A DNA stretch of 41,860 nucleotides. Source: Anaerolineae bacterium (GTDB taxonomy: Bacteria; Chloroflexota; Anaerolineae; 4572-78; J111). This document shows positions 8,383-16,692 of the stretch, piece after piece; the stretch's first letter is position 1, and each line of letters opens with the position of its first letter. The position numbers and the translations under genes were made by a program. Location: positions 1 to 41,860 of the forward strand of contig JAKLJP010000055.1 of the NCBI GenBank assembly GCA_023151115.1, read 5' to 3'. The notes below the pieces were generated by a model, which did no database searches, was not told the origin of the DNA, and was given only the letters and a program-made list of their open reading frames with translations.

Positions 8383-8460
8383 TCGCAGGTAGCAAGGTAG
8401 CAAAGTAGCAAACCTGCTACCTTGCTACCTGCTACTTTGCAACCCTGCTACTTGCTACCT
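8383..8460. repeat. Periodic palindrome (word GGTAGCAA)
   Basis: The left arm has GTAGCAAGGTAGCAAAGTAG; the right arm is a run of CTACCTTGC/CTACTTTGC words that can pair with it in several registers. It lies in the leader of the GTPase locus. The same word occurs at 15251-15300 and 35650-35717. Confidence 0.8.
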
Positions 8461-8650
8461 GTTTTAACAGCGAAAACTTTTCTGGAGTACTACCTTAAAC
8501 TGTATTCGAGAATATTATAAATGTCAACCGTACCAAATGGGTTATAAGCAGAGTACAAAAAATTGTAGTTCAGCGTATAATTTGGGCAAATTCCTGTAAT
8601 ACTTTCCCGGTGGTGGCGTAATTATTAGTACATTCGGGGCATAAACGACT

Positions 8651-8722
8651 CTATAGATCGTAGTAACGACTTTAGTCGTTTTGGGCAGGCCAAGCGACTG
8701 AAGTCGCCACTACAAACTATAG
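8651..8722. repeat. MITE-like inverted repeat (CGACTTTAGTCG family), copy 1
   Basis: Arms GTAGTAACGACTTTAGTCG and CGACTGAAGTCGCCACTAC, flanked on both sides by CTATAG. A related copy is at 20314-20374. It lies just upstream of the sigma factor gene; the rest of the divergent 394-nt gap 8356-8749 has no gene that I can support. Confidence 0.65.
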
Positions 8723-8749
8723 ACTTACTTCTTTGCAGGGATTGTCTTC

Positions 8750-9316
8750 ATGAATCAAACTCTGGCTTTGCCAAACGAGGCCATCTTGGCGACCCAATCA
8801 AGCACCGACGCGGCGGCGTTTGCCGCCATCTATGACCACTATTTTGCCCGCGTTTACAACTATATTCGCTATCGGGTGCAGGACGCCGATCTTAGCGATG
8901 ATCTGACCGCCCAGGTGTTTGAGCGGGCGCTGCTGCATATCGGCCAATACCAGCAGGATAAAGCGCCGCTGGCGGCCTGGCTGTTTACCATCGCCCGCAA
9001 CGCTGTCAACGATCATTTCCGGGCACAAAAACGCCGGCGCTGGCTGTCGCTGGACCTCCTGCGCGAATGGAGCAGCAACGACCCCCAGCCCGGCGACGTA
9101 ATAGCCGACAACGACCTGCAAGCCAAATTACTGGCGGCGGTAGCCTGCCTGGGCAACCGGGAGCGCGATTTGATCGGCCTTAAATTTGCCGCCGGCCTGA
9201 CCAATCGAACCATTGCCGAGTTGACCGGCCTGAGCGAGAGCAACGTCGGAATTATTTTATTTCGCACCGTGCGGCGATTACGGGCTGAATTGGAAGCGCA
9301 AGGAGTAGAGCGATGA
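8750..9316 (+). CDS. ECF-type RNA polymerase sigma factor
   Basis: A 188-residue sigma-70 family protein of the ECF group, with regions 2 and 4 only. Region 2 spans residues ~25-100 ('IYDHYFARVYNYIRYRV', then 'APLAAWLFTIARNAVNDHFR'). Region 4 spans ~125-180, with the helix-turn-helix 'LTNRTIAELTGLSESNVGII'. It directs RNA polymerase to a dedicated promoter set. The ATG at 8750 has AGGGA about 9 nt upstream. The stop overlaps the next start as ATGA, so the sigma factor and the membrane PQQ-propeller protein are translationally coupled, as is usual for sigma/anti-sigma pairs. Confidence 0.92.
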   Translation: MNQTLALPNEAILATQSSTDAAAFAAIYDHYFARVYNYIRYRVQDADLSDDLTAQVFERALLHIGQYQQDKAPLAAWLFTIARNAVNDHFRAQKRRRWLSLDLLREWSSNDPQPGDVIADNDLQAKLLAAVACLGNRERDLIGLKFAAGLTNRTIAELTGLSESNVGIILFRTVRRLRAELEAQGVER

Positions 9317-11199
9317 ACCAACGAGATTTAGCTAATCGGTTTAGCAGTGATGTAGATAATTTATTACGCGAAAACGGCCTATCCGAGCCAAAACCCGACT
9401 CGGCGGAGTATAAAGCAGCCCTCGATCTGGCTCACAAACTGGTCGCCGCCGATTTTAGCCAGCAGAGTAAAATCCGGCACTCCCTGCGGCGGCGGCTGTT
9501 GAGCCGGTTCGACTCCAGTCCGGTCACAACGGCGGAAATACCCGGCCCATGGGGTCGCATCAAACAACTTCTCAAGCCGGGGCAAAATCCCTTCCGGCCT
9601 TTCCATGCTAAATTTGGACGGTCCACTCTGGCCGGCCTGGTGCTGGTCGGCGGCCTGATTATCCTGCTTGGTCTGCCGGGGCTGCCCTTGCGCCAGAAAA
9701 TGATGGAGATGCTGGCCCAGGTGTTGCTTTATCTGCCTGTCGAGCGCGAAGTTTCGCCCCATCTTCTGACGCCGCGCTGGCAGTTCCGGGGTGAGGGCGG
9801 CATCAGCACGTCGCCGGTAGCCGCCGGCGGCCTGATTTATGCCGGCAGTAATAACGGCGATTTGTACGCGCTGGACGCCCACACCGGCCAGGAAGTGTGG
9901 CGCTTCAAAACAGGGGGGGAGATCAGCCTGGCCCCGGCTGTAAGCGAAGCGATGGTTTATGTCGTCAGTGATGACGGCTTTTTGTACGCCCTGGATCGCC
10001 GCAGCGGGTTGGAGCTATGGCGGACGCAAAAGGACAGCCGCTTTTCCTTCGGGCCGGTTCTCAACGCCGGCCTGGTGCTGGTTGGCGCTGAGGATGGTTC
10101 CCTTTATGCCCTCGAAGCCGAGACTGCCCAGGAAAAATGGCAATTCAAGGCAGGGAATGTCATTTTGCCGCAAGCAACGGTGGCCGGGGAAACGCTCTAT
10201 GTGGGCAGCCAGGATCATTTTCTGTATGCGCTCGACGTGGAAACCGGCCGGGAAAAGTGGCGCTTCGACGCCGGCAACTGGCTCTCCAGCCCGCCGGTTG
10301 AAGTAGCCGGAATGGTTTACGTAGGCAGTCACAGTGAAAATCTGTACGTTCTCGATGCCGCTACGGGCCGGGAACTGCGGCGCTACCCGCTGGGCCTGGC
10401 CGTACGCACTTCGGCCACGCTGGCCGAGGGGGTGATCTATTTTGGCAGCTATGACGGCTATCTCCACGCCGTCGAGGGGACGACAGGTGAAGAAAAGTGG
10501 CGTTTCAGCCTGGGCAAACAGACCCGCTCCGCCCCACTGGTGGTGGGGGGCATAGTTTATATCGGCAGCGGCGACGGTTATTTGTACGAGATAGAGGCTC
10601 GCACCGGCCTGGAAATAGCCCACTATGGCATAGACAGCCAGATTTATACCACCCCGGCTGCTCTCGACGAAACCATCTATTTTGTCAGCGGCAAAGGAGA
10701 CCTTTACGCGGTGCAAAAAACACCTGTGTCTCCAGCAGACACGCCGCCAGAAACACGGAATTTGAGCGCAGGGGAATCGCCCGGTTTTCAATTTACCCCC
10801 GGCGGCTGGTACGTGGTTGGCCAGGCTGAGGCTGTTCATTTCCGGGGCCGGATCGTGGATGGGGCCGGCCAGCCGGTCAACGGGGTCAGTATCCAGGCCG
10901 ATAACGGCTCGCTGCAAAGGCTGTCCGCACCGAGCGGCCCCAATCGCTGGCAGTCCTCGGCCCAGGCCGGCCAGTGGGAAATCGCACTCCCGCCGGAGCA
11001 GGCTAAAACCGGCTGGTGGTGGCTGACCGTTGTCCGGGATGACTGTGTGGCCGGCGGAGCAGAGTTTGAGCCGCAGTGCCAGGATGTGACCCGGCTTTCG
11101 GAAAGCGTCAAGGTGGAAGTGGTCTACCCGGCTGAGATGGTCATCAATGCTGACTGGACCTGTCAGTGGGACTGCCGGAATCCGGGGGTCAAGAAATGA
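9313..11199 (+). CDS. Membrane-anchored PQQ-type beta-propeller, candidate anti-sigma/sensor
   Basis: A 628-residue protein. Residues 1-100 are polar and basic (cytoplasmic), 104-122 form one membrane helix, and the rest is extracytoplasmic. From ~160 to ~465 there are eight PQQ_2/BamB-like repeats with the core pattern 'DGYLYALDxxTGxExWRF', enough for an eight-bladed propeller. The last ~150 residues form a beta-rich domain with 'FRGRIVDGAGQPVNGVSIQA', like a carboxypeptidase-regulatory or Ig-like module. The start overlaps the sigma gene (ATGA). A cytoplasmic tail next to an ECF sigma suggests an anti-sigma role with an external ligand sensor, but no zinc anti-sigma (HxxxCxxC) motif is seen. 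BamB-like or PQQ-enzyme function is less likely. Confidence 0.75.
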   Translation: MNQRDLANRFSSDVDNLLRENGLSEPKPDSAEYKAALDLAHKLVAADFSQQSKIRHSLRRRLLSRFDSSPVTTAEIPGPWGRIKQLLKPGQNPFRPFHAKFGRSTLAGLVLVGGLIILLGLPGLPLRQKMMEMLAQVLLYLPVEREVSPHLLTPRWQFRGEGGISTSPVAAGGLIYAGSNNGDLYALDAHTGQEVWRFKTGGEISLAPAVSEAMVYVVSDDGFLYALDRRSGLELWRTQKDSRFSFGPVLNAGLVLVGAEDGSLYALEAETAQEKWQFKAGNVILPQATVAGETLYVGSQDHFLYALDVETGREKWRFDAGNWLSSPPVEVAGMVYVGSHSENLYVLDAATGRELRRYPLGLAVRTSATLAEGVIYFGSYDGYLHAVEGTTGEEKWRFSLGKQTRSAPLVVGGIVYIGSGDGYLYEIEARTGLEIAHYGIDSQIYTTPAALDETIYFVSGKGDLYAVQKTPVSPADTPPETRNLSAGESPGFQFTPGGWYVVGQAEAVHFRGRIVDGAGQPVNGVSIQADNGSLQRLSAPSGPNRWQSSAQAGQWEIALPPEQAKTGWWWLTVVRDDCVAGGAEFEPQCQDVTRLSESVKVEVVYPAEMVINADWTCQWDCRNPGVKK

Positions 11200-13589
11200 T
11201 TACCCTACTTCGGCTTGGCAATTTCAGCGGATCCAATTTTCGAGGAGTGAGGCACGCCTACGAGCCGGCTGCGAAGCCTGCCGCACGAGGGCGTGCTGGC
11301 TCCTCAAATTTGGATCTACTGAGTTTAATCGTTCTGCTGGCGCTTTTGCTAAGCTGCCGGGTCCCAACGCTGGCTGCCTCTGTCAGCCCAACACCTCCGG
11401 CAGAACTCGCCCCGGCCCACTGCCCACCGGACTGCGCCGGAGCCGACCTGCGGGGACACGACCTGCGTCAGGCCAATCTGGCCGGGGCCGACTTACGCGG
11501 GGCCGACCTGTCGGGCGCTTATCTGCAACAGGCCAACTTGAGCGGGGCTAACTTGACCGAGACTATCCTTGTAGATGCGGATGCTCGCGGCGCTGACCTG
11601 CGCCAAGCGATCCTGGCCCACTCGGATTGGCGCGGGGCTAACGTGTTGAATGTCAACCTGGCCGGGGTTAGCCTGAAAGGACTGGCGATCAAGATTAATG
11701 AAACCACCCGCTTTGATTACAAATGGTATGTGGTCTGGGCGGCAGTCAACGGCCTGGCTCAAGGTTGGAATTTACGAGGGGCCGATTTGGTTGGAGCCAA
11801 TCTGGATGGAGCGGATTTGGGCGAGGCGGATTTGGTGGGGGCCAACTTTGAGGAGGCCAGCCTGGTCGGGGCGCAGTTGAGCGGGGCTAATCTTCAGGCG
11901 GCCCATCTGGCCGAGGTATCGCTTAAGCAGGCGGATTTGCGCAAAGCCAATTTGCAGGCCGCCGAACTCGGCCTGGCCGATTTGAGCGGCGCGTTTTTAA
12001 TGGATGCCAACCTGTTTGAAGTTAACCTGCGCAGCGCGGATTTGACCGGTGCGGATTTATTGAGGGTTGATCTTATTGAGGCGCATGGGGCCGGAGCTAA
12101 CTTTTTCCAGGCCAATTTGCAAACGGCTGATTTACGGCAAGCCGACCTGACCGGGGCCAATCTAACTGAAACCGACTTGAGCGGAGCTAATTTACGCGAA
12201 ACCAACCTGAGCCAGACCGACCTGCGACAAACCGAGCTGCAAGACGCCACACTGCACGAGGTCATCATTGACGAGGGGACTCAACTCGCCCCCAAATGGC
12301 GGCTGGTTTGGGAGATTCTCCAGCAGGGGGCGCCGGGGCGTAATTTGCGCGGGCTTGATTTGAGCCACGTCAATTTGAGCTATACTAATCTGGCAGGGGC
12401 TGATTTAAGCGGCGCAGACCTGAGCGGCTCGAACATTCATGGGGCCAATCTTGCCGGGATCAACCTGTTTCAGGCTAATCTCAGCAAAGCTTATCTGGCT
12501 ACCACTGATTTGACCAAAGCAGACCTGCGCGAGGCCAACCTACGCCAAGTTAATCTGTTAGGAGCGACCCTAGATCGAGCTAATCTGCAAGGGGCCAACC
12601 TGTATGGTCTCAATCTGGATTATGCCAGTTTGGAAGAAGCTAATTTACAGCAAGCCGACCTGCAACAAGCCAGACTGGAAGGCGCCCAACTTCCGCGAGC
12701 CGACCTGCGCGGGGCTAACCTGAGTGGGGCCAAACTGAGTGGAACAAACCTGGAGCGGGCCAATCTGCAAGACGCCAACTTGAGCCAGGCCAGATTGCTG
12801 GGCGGAGTTTATCTGCATGAGGCCGATTTGCGCGGGGCTGACCTATCCGGCAGCGCCCTTGAATACACTATCCTGACCGGCGCGGATTTACGGGGGGCTA
12901 ATTTGGGGAGTGTTCGGTGGAGAAATGTTTCACTGCAAAGCGCCATCGTTGATGAGCAAACTATTCTCGATGACAAATGGCGGCTGATCTGGCAAATCCT
13001 CAACCAGCCGGCGGCGCAGCGAGACCTGCGCGGAGCGGATTTGAGCCAGGCCGATTTGAGTCAGGCCGACTTGCGCGAAGCTGATTTGAGCAGGGCCAAT
13101 CTGAGCGAAAGTAACCTGTACGAGGCGAAGCTGCAAAAGGCCAACCTGCGCGGGGCTGACATCCGCCTGGCTAACTTCAACGGCGCTGATTTGAGCGAAA
13201 TCGAACTGCCTGAGGTAAATTGGCCCAACATTTCCCTCATCAGCGTCCGGCTGTTTAAGGCCAACTTGCGCGGGGCTGTGCTGAATCAGGCTGTCTTTGA
13301 TCACTCCGACTTGCGCCGGGCCAATTTGAGTGGGGCCGCTCTGAACGGGGCCAGTTTCTATGGGGTCAATCTCAGGCGCGCTGATTTGAGTGAAGCCAAG
13401 CTGGTCAACGCCATTCTGTGGGATGCCAATTTGAGTAATGCCAACCTCAGCGGGGCGGATTTGCGCCGGGCCAACCTAATCCGGGCCAATTTGAGCGGGG
13501 CTAATTTGGCCGGAGCTAACCTCAGCGGGGCTGATTTGACGGATGCGATCATGCCGGAGGGTTGGCACAATGTGGTAGCGGCCTATTAA
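11196..13589 (+). CDS. Giant pentapeptide-repeat lipoprotein
   Basis: A 797-residue protein made almost wholly of A(D/N)LxX pentapeptides, which fold as a right-handed quadrilateral beta-helix. A hydrophobic segment at 41-53 ends in LLSC (Cys54), a plausible lipobox, so surface or membrane anchoring is likely. The repeat is broken three times, near residues 165-190, 360-390 and 585-615, by a ~30-residue linker of the form 'DxxTxxxxKWRLVWxIL', each followed by RxLRGADL. The start ATG 11196 overlaps the upstream stop (ATGA); the initiation site lies in the end of that gene. A palindromic element (11230-11316) codes for residues 12-41 just before the hydrophobic segment. Function unknown; binding or scaffolding is possible. 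Confidence 0.85.
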   Translation: MITLLRLGNFSGSNFRGVRHAYEPAAKPAARGRAGSSNLDLLSLIVLLALLLSCRVPTLAASVSPTPPAELAPAHCPPDCAGADLRGHDLRQANLAGADLRGADLSGAYLQQANLSGANLTETILVDADARGADLRQAILAHSDWRGANVLNVNLAGVSLKGLAIKINETTRFDYKWYVVWAAVNGLAQGWNLRGADLVGANLDGADLGEADLVGANFEEASLVGAQLSGANLQAAHLAEVSLKQADLRKANLQAAELGLADLSGAFLMDANLFEVNLRSADLTGADLLRVDLIEAHGAGANFFQANLQTADLRQADLTGANLTETDLSGANLRETNLSQTDLRQTELQDATLHEVIIDEGTQLAPKWRLVWEILQQGAPGRNLRGLDLSHVNLSYTNLAGADLSGADLSGSNIHGANLAGINLFQANLSKAYLATTDLTKADLREANLRQVNLLGATLDRANLQGANLYGLNLDYASLEEANLQQADLQQARLEGAQLPRADLRGANLSGAKLSGTNLERANLQDANLSQARLLGGVYLHEADLRGADLSGSALEYTILTGADLRGANLGSVRWRNVSLQSAIVDEQTILDDKWRLIWQILNQPAAQRDLRGADLSQADLSQADLREADLSRANLSESNLYEAKLQKANLRGADIRLANFNGADLSEIELPEVNWPNISLISVRLFKANLRGAVLNQAVFDHSDLRRANLSGAALNGASFYGVNLRRADLSEAKLVNAILWDANLSNANLSGADLRRANLIRANLSGANLAGANLSGADLTDAIMPEGWHNVVAAY
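11230..11316. repeat. In-frame palindromic element inside a coding sequence
   Basis: Arms of about 27-30 nt: GATCCAATTTTCGAGGAG on the left pairs with CTCCTCAAATTTGGATC on the right; a GGCACGCC/GGCGTGCT pair lies inside. The length is 87 bp, exactly 29 codons, so the reading frame is kept. It sits in the n-region of the signal peptide of the pentapeptide lipoprotein. Confidence 0.7.
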
Positions 13590-13612
13590 TTGAGCAGTTC
13601 TGGAGATGCAAA

Positions 13613-15010
13613 ATGATCCGCCAAGTTATCCAAAGTTTGGTTAGCGTCCTGGTCTGGTTAAGTTTTACGGGAACAGTCATCGCCGCTGCGCCCCCTCCCC
13701 AGGCATCCGAGGGTGACGTGTATATTGTCCAGGCCGAGGACTGGTTAAGCAAAATTGCTGAGAAATATTACGGCGACATCCTGGCTTATCCGGCCATTAT
13801 TGCGGCAACCAACACCAAAGCCAACTCGGATGCGAGTTTTGCTTATATTACCAACCCCGATTTCATTGAAGTAGGGCAAAAGCTGTGGATCCCGGCTGAC
13901 GACGCCGCCTTTGCATCAACTGCTCCCGTCAAAGAAATTTTAACGCCGGTCGCCGAATTGAACTTTCTCGGCGCGACCTTTCTGGCTTTTAGCTCGGATG
14001 ACCAATTGTTGGCGCTGGGTAATTTGCAAGAAATTCAAGTTTGGAACACCCAGACCTGGCAACTCAGCTGGAGTGCGCCCCTAGCCGACGGCCTTGAAAG
14101 TGTGGCCCAGGTTGCCTTTAGCCCCGATAGCCAACGTTTAGCCCTGATAGGTGATGGGGGTTATGCCAACGGTCGGGCCTATCTGTGGGAGGCCAACACC
14201 GGCCAGCCCATAAATCAATTGCATTATGATCGCCAGGTGTGGAGCCTTGATTTTAGCGCCGATAACCGTCTCTGGGCGACCGGCAGCCTTAACGGTAAAG
14301 TGATTTTAGCCGATGCCATTACCGGGCAGCCGATCAAAGAGTTCAACCATGGTTTGGGGGTGCAGGACTTGGCCCTTAGCCCCAGCGGCCCCTGGCTGGC
14401 TGTCATGTTAAATCAAGATTGGGGGCCGGCCCAGGTGATAGTCCGGGATATTTTGACCGAGGAGCAGCGTTCCCTGGCCGAGTTCCGATTGTGGGCCTAC
14501 TCTAATGTGGCCTTCAGCCCCGATGGCCAATGGCTGGCGGCAGGGTTGGCCGGCGATGAGCGAGTGGTGGCTATCTGGCAAACTCAAACCTGGCCGGAAG
14601 TGGCGCGGCTGGATGTCGAGGGAGGGATTATTGACCAACTTGAGTTCAGTTCGGATGGGCGTTTGCTGGCCGGGCTGGAGTTGTTCGATCAGCGCTGGCG
14701 GATTTGGATATGGGAAGTACCGACCTGGCGCTTGGTTTCGAAAATGGATTTACCTAATGTAACCTGGAACCTGGTTCCTAGCCCCACCTGCTCCGGCCCG
14801 TGTAACCGTTGGCTGACCTTCGGGCAGAACTTGGGAGCAGAACAATTCCCCACCTACCCGGGCCAACTGTGGGATGTGATGAGTGGGACTTTGGTAGCCC
14901 AGATGCCCCTCACTTACCAGGGTTCGGTCCTTGTGTTCAGTCATAATGGCCGACGTATTGCAACCGGGGGTGAGGGGGTGACAGTATGGGAATTAGTTGG
15001 GGAAAAATAA
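13613..15010 (+). CDS. Secreted LysM-like/WD40-repeat protein
   Basis: A 465-residue protein with a signal peptide ('VIQSLVSVLVWLSFTGTVIA', then AAPPP). A LysM-like region at ~38-105 contains 'YIVQAEDWLSKIAEKYYGD' and ends 'VGQKLWIPA'; LysM binds peptidoglycan-type glycans. The rest is a WD40-like propeller with repeated 'FSPDGQWLAAG' and 'VWNTQTW' strands. It lies 23 nt after the pentapeptide gene, with TGGAG about 8 nt before the ATG at 13613, so it belongs to the sigma-factor operon. An in-frame ATG at 13562 is unlikely because it would place the signal peptide internally and overlap the upstream gene. Probably a cell-wall-attached propeller protein. Confidence 0.8.
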   Translation: MIRQVIQSLVSVLVWLSFTGTVIAAAPPPQASEGDVYIVQAEDWLSKIAEKYYGDILAYPAIIAATNTKANSDASFAYITNPDFIEVGQKLWIPADDAAFASTAPVKEILTPVAELNFLGATFLAFSSDDQLLALGNLQEIQVWNTQTWQLSWSAPLADGLESVAQVAFSPDSQRLALIGDGGYANGRAYLWEANTGQPINQLHYDRQVWSLDFSADNRLWATGSLNGKVILADAITGQPIKEFNHGLGVQDLALSPSGPWLAVMLNQDWGPAQVIVRDILTEEQRSLAEFRLWAYSNVAFSPDGQWLAAGLAGDERVVAIWQTQTWPEVARLDVEGGIIDQLEFSSDGRLLAGLELFDQRWRIWIWEVPTWRLVSKMDLPNVTWNLVPSPTCSGPCNRWLTFGQNLGAEQFPTYPGQLWDVMSGTLVAQMPLTYQGSVLVFSHNGRRIATGGEGVTVWELVGEK

Positions 15011-15097
15011 AAACCACGTTACGCCTCAGTCTCATTGAAAAATTAGGCCCAAAACAGGGAACTTTTTTCTAACCTCAAACGTCATATACTTGTTTAG

Positions 15098-15207
15098 GAT
15101 GAAAATTGATATCCCAGGAGAGGCGAGGCAGGTCGAAATACGGCCAGATTGTTCCGAGACTACGACTGCCATCTGCCTACAGTCAAAAACGATGGTTTTC
15201 ATCCTTA
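15098..15207. repeat. Inverted-repeat-bounded segment of unknown nature
   Basis: About 110 bp bounded by AGGATGAAAA and TTTTCATCCT, followed by TATAAT. The interior is not obviously coding; on the minus strand a short open frame crosses it. It could be a MITE, a structured RNA or chance. It is the main feature of the 464-nt gap 15011-15474, which otherwise holds two further inverted repeats. Confidence 0.35.
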
Positions 15208-15250
15208 ATGGGTATAATATAGATAGCTGGAAAAACTCTTTCTCAACAAA

Positions 15251-15300
15251 AGCAGGGTAGTAGGTAGCAAAGCTTATAACCTGCTACCTTGTTATTTGTT
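15251..15300. repeat. Periodic palindrome (word GGTAGCAA), second copy
   Basis: GCAGGGTAGTAGGTAGCAAAG faces ATAACCTGCTACCTTGTTAT. The same word family builds the palindromes at 8383-8460 and 35650-35717. Confidence 0.6.
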
Positions 15301-15318
15301 AGTTATTCTGCTCAGGCA

Positions 15319-15418
15319 TCATATCATTCGACGAGCCTGCGAAAAGAAATCTTCCAGGTCGGTGCTTGAATAGCTACAAACGGGGAAGATTTCTCGGCCT
15401 ATGGCCTCGAAATGACAT
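15319..15418. repeat. REP/MITE-like inverted repeat, GTCATTTCGAGG family, copy 1
   Basis: Left arm CATATCATTCGACGAGCCTG ... AAATCTTCC; right arm GGAAGATTTCTCGGCC ... TCGAAATGACATG. About 100 bp. A more diverged copy is at 23207-23333. It lies upstream of the PA14-SH3b gene. Confidence 0.65.
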
Positions 15419-15474
15419 GTCTGTAGCTACATTAATTATTGTTCATTAACAGTTAAATAAGGCAGGAGGTAGCT

Positions 15475-16620
15475 ATGCTCAAACACAGTCGTTTCTTCAT
15501 TGTTGGGTTGGTTCTCACCTGGGCGCTAACCGGCACAGCCCTGGCCCAGGATATTACCCCCCAGCACACCGACCCCAGTTGGCAGGTGGCCTATTGGAAC
15601 AATATGAATCTCAGCGGGCCGCCGGCGCTGCAACGCACCGATACCAATCTCGATTTTAACTGGGGGACCGGCTCCCCTGGCTCTGGCGTCAATTCCGACC
15701 AATTCTCGGCCCGCTGGACGCGCTACATTGATGTGCCGCCGGGCAATTACACCATCACCGTCGTCGCCGATGACGGCGTCCGGCTTTGGATTGACGAACA
15801 GTTGCTGATTGACCAGTGGCGCGAACAATCGGCCACAACCTACAGCGCCCAAACCTATTTGGGGTCGGGCCATCATCTGGTGCGCGTCGAATATTTTGAC
15901 CGCTTTGGCGATGCGGTGATTCGCGTTTCTTACAATCAGGGCAGCCAACCCCCTCCTCCACCCCAACCCCAGCCGATCTATAATTGGCGGGGTGAATATT
16001 TTAATAACAAATCGCTCAGCGGCCCGCCGGTGGTGGTCAGAGATGAACCGAGGGTGGATTTCTCCTGGGGCGGCGGCTCGCCCGCGCCGGGCGTGATTGA
16101 CGCGGATGGTTTCTCGGCCCGCTGGAGCCAGTCGCTCAACCTGCCTCCCGGCAACTATCGCTTCACCATCACCGTTGACGATGGGGCGCGGCTCTTTGTT
16201 AACGGGCATCTGTTGATTGACGCCTGGAAAGACCAATCGCCGCGCAATTACGTGGGCGATATTTACCTGCCGGGCGGCTCAATTACGGTCCAAATGGAAT
16301 ATTATGAGAACACCGGCGGAGCGGTGGCTCGACTGGCCTGGAATTCCGGCAGCCAACCGCCTCCTTCCCCCCCACCGCCTCCGGCCACTGACGCCTATGG
16401 GCTTGTAACCGCTTATAAGCTCAATGTCCGCTCCGGCCCCAGCCTCTACTATCCGGTGATGGGCTGGCTATATCGGGGCGAACAGGTTCGGCTGTTGGGC
16501 CGTAACTATGCGGGGACCTGGTTTAAAGTAGAAGCGGGGTATAACTTTCGAGGCTGGGTGAACGCCTATTATGTGCGGAGCAATGTCCCGCCCTATAATT
16601 TACCCATCGCCGAATATTAA
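15475..16620 (+). CDS. Secreted protein with two PA14-like domains and an SH3b domain
   Basis: A 381-residue exported protein. The signal peptide is residues 1-24 (ends TALAQ). Two PA14-like beta-barrel domains follow, at ~35-155 and ~172-290. Both carry the hallmarks 'FSARW', 'DDGVRLW' or 'DDGARLF', and a late 'VEYF/MEYY' strand. They are joined by Pro-rich linkers. An SH3b domain at ~308-372 contains 'LNVRSGPSLYYPVMGWL'. PA14 domains usually bind carbohydrate and SH3b often binds cell wall, so a wall-associated glycan-binding role is likely. AGGAGG lies ~6 nt before the ATG, an unusually strong site. A related PA14-SH3b combination is in the 23513-26092 gene. Single-gene unit ending at a bidirectional terminator. 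Confidence 0.85.
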   Translation: MLKHSRFFIVGLVLTWALTGTALAQDITPQHTDPSWQVAYWNNMNLSGPPALQRTDTNLDFNWGTGSPGSGVNSDQFSARWTRYIDVPPGNYTITVVADDGVRLWIDEQLLIDQWREQSATTYSAQTYLGSGHHLVRVEYFDRFGDAVIRVSYNQGSQPPPPPQPQPIYNWRGEYFNNKSLSGPPVVVRDEPRVDFSWGGGSPAPGVIDADGFSARWSQSLNLPPGNYRFTITVDDGARLFVNGHLLIDAWKDQSPRNYVGDIYLPGGSITVQMEYYENTGGAVARLAWNSGSQPPPSPPPPPATDAYGLVTAYKLNVRSGPSLYYPVMGWLYRGEQVRLLGRNYAGTWFKVEAGYNFRGWVNAYYVRSNVPPYNLPIAEY

Positions 16621-16670
16621 AAAAATTCGGAGGGCAAAAGCTTGGCTTTTGCCCTCCGAGAAGTTATTTT
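16621..16670. terminator. Bidirectional terminator between convergent genes
   Basis: A perfect stem (16628-16641 with 16645-16658, core GGAGGGCAAAAGC) with a 3-nt loop. T-rich DNA follows on the plus strand, and an A-run precedes it, giving a T-tract on the minus strand. It serves both the PA14 gene and the convergent AOR gene. Confidence 0.85.
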
Positions 16671-16692
16671 CCTAACGGGTTGCGTCGGGAAC

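Noticed and set aside
12930..13304. Long open frames antisense to the pentapeptide and PKD genes
   Set aside because: They follow from the codon periodicity of repeat-rich genes on the other strand; no ribosome sites or recognisable domains.
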